Positions 59,237 through 64,000 of a stretch of 64,000 bases of DNA are shown piece by piece. Positions within the stretch are counted from its first letter, which is position 1; each line of letters starts with the position of its first letter. This DNA is from Phallus indusiatus. Lineage: Eukaryota > Basidiomycota > Agaricomycetes > Phallales > Phallaceae. A program made the translations under genes and the position numbers. Where the stretch lies: positions 62,001-126,000 of the forward strand of contig JAQFWX010000023.1 of assembly GCA_027605045.1 (NCBI GenBank). The letters are read 5' to 3'. A model generated the notes under the pieces. The model was not told where the DNA came from. It saw only the letters and a list, made by a program, of their open reading frames with translations, and did no database searches.

Positions 59237-59374
59237 GATGGCGGTCACTGGCAAAAATCTCATGGCCTGGTTGGAAGGGCTTAGTCACGCTGACGTAAGC
59301 TTGTCGCGACAAGTTGAACGACAACGACACGACAACGACAACGACAACTCCCCGAGGCCTCTGACATCACCATC
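59237..59374. promoter_or_regulatory. Compact divergent promoter DUS2/EXO84 with GACAAC repeats
   Basis: Only 138 bp separate the two start codons. The stretch 59320-59347 holds repeated ACGACAAC/GACAAC words. Both genes must take their core promoters from this interval or from inside each other's 5' ends. If the DUS2 start is the upstream ATG at 59263, the gap is only 111 bp. Confidence 0.5.
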
Positions 59375-61909
59375 ATGTCTCTACGCAAACAACGCCCGGA
59401 AGTCAATGGCAGAACTAACGGACAATCGAGGCCTCAGCAACGGGTTAATAAGAACGGGACGCGGGTTGAAGACCGTATTAAACAACGCATGTCAATGCGT
59501 TATGCCGACATTTCTGCCCCGATTGACCTTCATGCCATACCTGATGTTCCGGCATTGCCTGTTAGTTTGAGGGTTCAGGTCTCAGAGAATGCTAGTAGAG
59601 GTCCATTCGACAGTGGGGTGCCGAAGGAACGTCAGCAGAAGGATCCCAGAAGGGAGATCAATGCCATGGAGCAAGACGATTTTAACCCTGAAGCTTGTGA
59701 GTACATAGGCTCGACGTTTGAAAAATCCTGAAAACTCATTTTGCTTTTTTATTGATTCTAAGATTTGAAAACTAAACTTGCAAATTCCACGGAAGCTGAA
59801 TTGAAAGCCTTAGAGTCATCGCTGAAGCACTCGAAGGACTTGACACTGGCAGACTTGCAGAGATCAGTGTTTAACAAGTTAAGCTTCTCCTCTCGTCCTT
59901 CAATCTATAGTTCTGTCAATTAATATACTTTTGTTTGAAGCTACGAACAGTTTATGTCAATGTCGAAAGACGTGAGCACGTTGGAGAATGATTTACTGGA
60001 ACTCAAAGCTAACCTCTCCGAATGGAAATCAATGCCGTCTCTACTCCAAGTAGAGGATACGAACAATGGTACACGAGCTATATAACTCACTTTTCTGATC
60101 ACTCACTCACTCATAAATCACATCAAGAACGAAGAAGAGCGACTCGCTCATCGGTAGCAGATCTCCGTACTCTATATGCTACGCAACTGCAGACGCTACA
60201 TACTACAATTGAAGGATCTGCCAAGTTTGTTCCGACGACTCCGGGACGACATATTATTACAGAACAAGGCGATATCACGGCTCTAAATCCTGCTACTTAT
60301 CGCCCTGAATATGCTGTTCACCTTGTTTTGTTGGATGACTCTCTTCTAGTAGCGAAGCAAAGGCAGAAGAGAGCCGGAGGAAATGCAAAGCTTGTTGCCG
60401 ATCGCTGTTGGGCACTGGCCGATTTGGTGACGCAGGATCTCAAAGACTCGAACGGTTCGGTTGTTTTATTATGATGTTATTTTCGTGATTTGGTGTTTAT
60501 TCCCAAGTTCCTCCCCTTTTAGATGTCACAAATGTTGTCAAGATTCGATACGGAAAGGAAACACACGTGTTTCGGTTCGAACAGCTGAAGGACAAGAAAA
60601 CTTGGTTAGCTTCTTTCAGACAGGCTTTTGAAGAATTAGCTGCTCGTCGCAGAAAAGAACGGGAGGGGGAACATGAAAGAAGACGGAGCGTTTGGGCTGA
60701 TGGAAACGTTCGTCGCTGTTTCTAATTTTTTGACGAACAGCTAGAAAATCCAGTCAATAGACATTTAAAGTACCAGACTCCGAAACAATGCCCCCGCTCC
60801 CTGATTGGCTTACCGAATACGCAACAGGTCAAGGATTGACTAATTCAAAAGAAAAGGAAGAGAAGGATGCGCGGTTTATTGACGACTTCGCTGACAATCT
60901 TACGGTTGCGATTGCTTTAAGAGAGTGGGATGAAGCTATGAATATGGTTGAAGACGGTAGGACTTCTTTTAATTAGCATAAGATGACGACTGATTGTATT
61001 GCTTTCAGGAGAGAGTCGTGTGACTTCAATGCCATTATTAGGCCCCAAACTCTCACCTTTGAAAACGTCACTTGTTAATGCGCTCTTAACGACACTTTCT
61101 GATCCCATGCAACGAAAATCGTCCATTGTTCATCTTTCGTCTCTGTTAGACCGATTAGGGGCTGGGGTTTCGGCTCGTCGTACTTTTTTGAAAATGCGCA
61201 GTGAGTTAATACAGCAACGCATTCGGGCTTTGAGGTAAGGAGTTCTGGTCATTGCATTGGGCGTAAATACTGATCTACTCTGAGCAGATTTGAGGGTTCC
61301 GTTGAACTATATATTTCGGATTTGACAACGGTGATTTTCACGTGCATTAAACATACGTGTGAATGGTTCCTTGTGACATTCAAGGACAACGATACCGCGT
61401 CCTGTAAGCTCTCATTCAGCTTTAATATGCGTTGCACTGATTTAATGCGATATATCAAGCTTTGGTGCAATGGGCAAAAGAACAAATCGAGAAGTATGCT
61501 GAGATGTTCCGAAAACAGGTACACGGGAGTGACATTTCACCCCAAACTGTTCAAGAATGTCTTGAAATCACAAGAACCCAGAGTCGAAAGGTGTGTATCA
61601 TCATCACTTTTATTATAACGTTCAGATACTCATAAATTCTTTGACTAGCTCCTTCGAGAGAACAGTCTCGATTTCTCGCATTTGTTGGAACAGCTACTGA
61701 AAACACCCGTCGAGGTCCCCGCGGCACTTGCTCCAGTGAAACCTCCGTCATTACCTTTCGAGCGCATTACTTCAATGAATATTTCTACAGAAGATTTGAC
61801 AAGCTTAGCTACTTCTCCAGCTGCAAGCAGTCCACGACCGGCGAGACCGCCGAGGAATTTGCCACCTCGATCGCATGATAGGCCGAATCCTACCGCTCGG
61901 CTTGAGTAA
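59375..61909 (+). CDS. EXO84: Exocyst complex component Exo84
   Basis: Subunit of the exocyst, which tethers secretory vesicles to the plasma membrane at growth sites. It starts at 59375 (MSLRKQRPEVNGRTNGQSRP). KTKLANSTEAELKALESSLK near 59767-59825 and a coiled coil (SMSKDVSTLENDLLELKANL) near 59955-60015 match the Exo84 N-terminus. A PH domain follows: FVPTTPGRHIITEQGDITAL near 60226, YAVHLVLLDDSLLVAKQRQK near 60310, and DKKTWLASFRQAFEELAARR near 60592. The C-terminal helical exocyst domain runs from about 60800 (RFIDDFADNLTVAIALREWD) to KLLRENSLDFSHLLEQLL near 61690. A Pro-rich tail ends DRPNPTARLE with TAA at 61907-61909. About ten introns are needed. Confidence 0.92.
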
Positions 61910-62519
61910 TATGCTGATATTGCTGTATTGATACATGTGTTGCTTGCTATCCTGGGGATATAAATTATTTTGTTCAGCTTGGTTTTAGAGATGTTATTAA
62001 TAGGGCTTCAAATGATAAAAGGTAGAATCTCGGCGATGCCGACTCGTGATAATCGCTATCGTGTGACTGATCAGTATATGCGTAGTTTAGCCGCATATGT
62101 ATATAATATCCTTGCAGTCGAGAGTAGTTTCCTCGACTGGAAATATTACAGTTACATCAGTCTAAACTACTGCTCCTAGTCATCTATACTAAGAGGAGAT
62201 TAACCTCTCAGTCACTATATTTCCAGCCGATTTTTGTCATCAAAGCATGCCTGGATGATTACCATAGAAGAGGTTATACATAATAATTTGGAGCGCATTG
62301 ATTGCGTCGTGAAACCAATATCAATTAAAGAAGATATGTTTGGATTTCAAGCCTGTGGCATTTATCAAGTCAGAGTTCAGGCCGTTCAGGGCCCAGGCAG
62401 GCACGATGTGTGACGAAGAAGTCACGGATTGTCACAAAAAAGGATATTTGTTTCCTCCCTCCCGCCCAGTTTGTGCCCATCTGCATGCTTGCCACGCTGA
62501 CGTTCAAACATCAACCAAA
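61910..62519. other. Intergenic between EXO84 and ISWI
   Basis: 610 bp. CGACTGGAAATAT (about 62133-62145) and ATATTTCCAGCCG (about 62217-62229) form a short imperfect inverted pair. No gene is seen. Confidence 0.5.
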
Positions 62520-64000
62520 ATGACTGTACGTAGCATTTCTGTCGGAATTCAAATGTATCTCTCATAAACGACTTCAGACATCGGCAGTACCATCAATCAA
62601 TGAAGAGGACAAGCTGAGCGATGTGATTCCTGATAGTAAGGATATTTCTAGACAGGTACGTTAACAGTCATTCTCTTATTTGTTTGTTTGTAATAACCGT
62701 TATTGAACATTTTTTCAGGTCAGCGAGAGACCGGACGAGGATGTTAGCATGCTTTCGACCAGCGACCGAGAGGAGGCTGAGAGTGAAGCAGATGAATTAG
62801 AGACAGATGTTGATGCTCTAGATGTTGTACGCGGCGTTCATTTTATCTTTCGTGTGAATAAGACGGGTTTTATTGCTTAATGACGCGCTTATATAGGATG
62901 AAGCTGAATACCTTACACCTTCAAAGGTATCACAGAAGTCGCAGGCGGACAGGAAGCGTCTCAAGCGTAGCATCAGGAAAGGCCAAGAAGGCGACTTGAT
63001 GTCCAAACGGCAGGAAATGAGCAAGGCAAAGGTGTGGACGCCTCTGAACCCCATGTTTCTGGGCATTCATGAGACACTTTTTTACGTAGATCGCCGACTC
63101 CGTCAAGCGGTATTCGTATCTTTTGGGTCAGACGGAACTCTTCAGACATTTTGTGGATATTAAAGTGGGGTATTTATATATTTTGGTTTCTTTTTTTCGC
63201 TCATAGCAGGTAGAGAGCGCGTGATCCTGAGTATGCCGCGCTAATGGACGCCCAGCCAAAACCGAAGGGTCGCGGTCGGAAGAAGGCTACGTATGTTTTT
63301 TTTTACTGCCCAAGTTGCCTTCAAAGCTTGCTAATGATATATTAGCGCTGAGAATGATAGGCGACATCGTAAAAGTGAAAAGGAGGAGGATGAAGAACTC
63401 CTGAAAGATGGCGAACGAGCTGTTGAGAGTGACGATCAACCGTTTGTCTTCGAAGAATCTCCATCTTGTAAGTCGCACCTTTTTTTGTTTTTTATTAATG
63501 CTATACTGTTTTATTTCAGTTATTAAAGGAGGCAAGATGCGTGACTATCAAATTCAAGGGCTAAATTGGATGGTCTCGCTACACCATAACGGATTGAATG
63601 GCATTCTTGCTGACGAGATGGGTCTTGGGAAAACCTTACAAACGGTCTCTTTCCTCTCGTATCTGAAACACTATCGAGATATGCCTGGTCCACACCTCAT
63701 TGTCGTACCCAAAAGTACCCTACAAAATTGGGCCCGTGAGTTCGAGAAATGGAGTCCGGATTTTGACGTTGTTCTCTTGACTGGTACAAAAGAAGAACGA
63801 GTAAGTGTACTACATCCTTCTCGAAAACCCAAGTTTGACGTTCATAAAGCAAGCAATAATATCATCGCGCCTTTTACCTCAAAAGTTTGAGGTTTGTATC
63901 ACCTCTTACGAAATGTGCCTGCGGGAGAAGAATATTTTCAAAAAATTTGCGTTCGCGTATATTGTCATCGATGAAGCCCATCGAATAAAGAACGTGGATT
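62520..64000 (+). CDS. ISWI-type SNF2 chromatin-remodelling ATPase, 3' partial
   Basis: Nuclear ATPase that slides nucleosomes. The start is ATG at 62520; exon 1 is only MT. An intron to 62577 leads to [20 protein letters not shown]. The acidic N-terminus ([20 protein letters not shown]) is followed by a basic region and [15 protein letters not shown], the segment before the ATPase in ISWI proteins. [10 protein letters not shown] is followed by [20 protein letters not shown] near 63440-63550, then the first ATPase lobe: [20 protein letters not shown], Walker [12 protein letters not shown] near 63613-63642, [20 protein letters not shown], and DEAHRIKN (DEAH box) near 63972-63995. The helicase C lobe and HAND-SANT-SLIDE lie beyond the right edge. 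ISW1 versus ISW2 cannot be settled here. Confidence 0.94.

Noticed and set aside
1..64000. CRISPR array, bacterial operons, rRNA genes, autonomous transposons
   Set aside because: Nothing supports them: the window is intron-rich eukaryotic DNA and I saw no regularly spaced repeats, no rRNA sequence and no reverse transcriptase or transposase motifs.

Overview
The window is nuclear DNA of a basidiomycete fungus, most likely a mushroom-forming agaricomycete. Genes lie close together on both strands. They are cut by many introns of about 50-70 bp with GT...AG ends. The families are typical of that group: multi-copy P450, GMC oxidoreductase, a GH28 pectinase, a Crinkler-type kinase-like protein, a beta-trefoil protein and tiny lipidated proteins. 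The species cannot be named from the sequence. All exon joins were made by eye, by following reading frames, splice dinucleotides and family motifs.

Layout. 1-2440: 3' part of a UBP2-type deubiquitinase. 4.4-12.5 kb is an accessory block: an intact cytochrome P450, a decayed F-box/WD40 gene, a kinase-like gene with a duplicated N-terminal module, and a relic of the P450 3' end. 12.6-15.4 kb: an intron-rich GMC oxidoreductase. 15.8-26.4 kb is mostly housekeeping: mitochondrial NADH-cytochrome b5 reductase (MCR1), UDP-glucose 4-epimerase (GAL10/GALE), a hexose transporter and the ubiquitin shuttle DSK2. tRNA dihydrouridine synthase DUS1 follows at 26.8-28.5 kb. 30.4-33.8 kb: two tandem paralogous C2H2 zinc-finger genes. 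35.0 kb: a small protein with predicted lipid anchors. 38.2-43.2 kb: a flavin monooxygenase and a rhamnogalacturonase-type GH28 enzyme. 43.2-46.6 kb is nearly empty. 46.6 kb: a small beta-trefoil-like protein. From 48.2 kb to the right edge the DNA is gene-dense: RAD17, ESS1/PIN1, an unknown small protein, a secreted Ser/Ala-rich protein, an MFS drug-type transporter, DUS2, EXO84 and the 5' half of an ISWI remodeler that runs off the window.

How the genes relate. There are no operons and no clear biosynthetic cluster. The epimerase and the sugar transporter are divergent neighbours and could share sugar-linked control, but nothing in the sequence proves this. Several genes touch ubiquitin biology (UBP2, DSK2, the F-box/WD40 relic and the ubiquitin-like modules of the kinase-like protein). 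Two tRNA dihydrouridine synthases of different subfamilies lie 29 kb apart.

The most unusual items are the kinase-like gene with an internal exon-intron-exon duplication, the P450 relic beyond it, two GC-AG introns in MCR1, a start-codon-only first exon in ESS1, a 40-bp-arm foldback near 23.7 kb, the paired atypical zinc-finger genes and the putative dual-lipid small protein.
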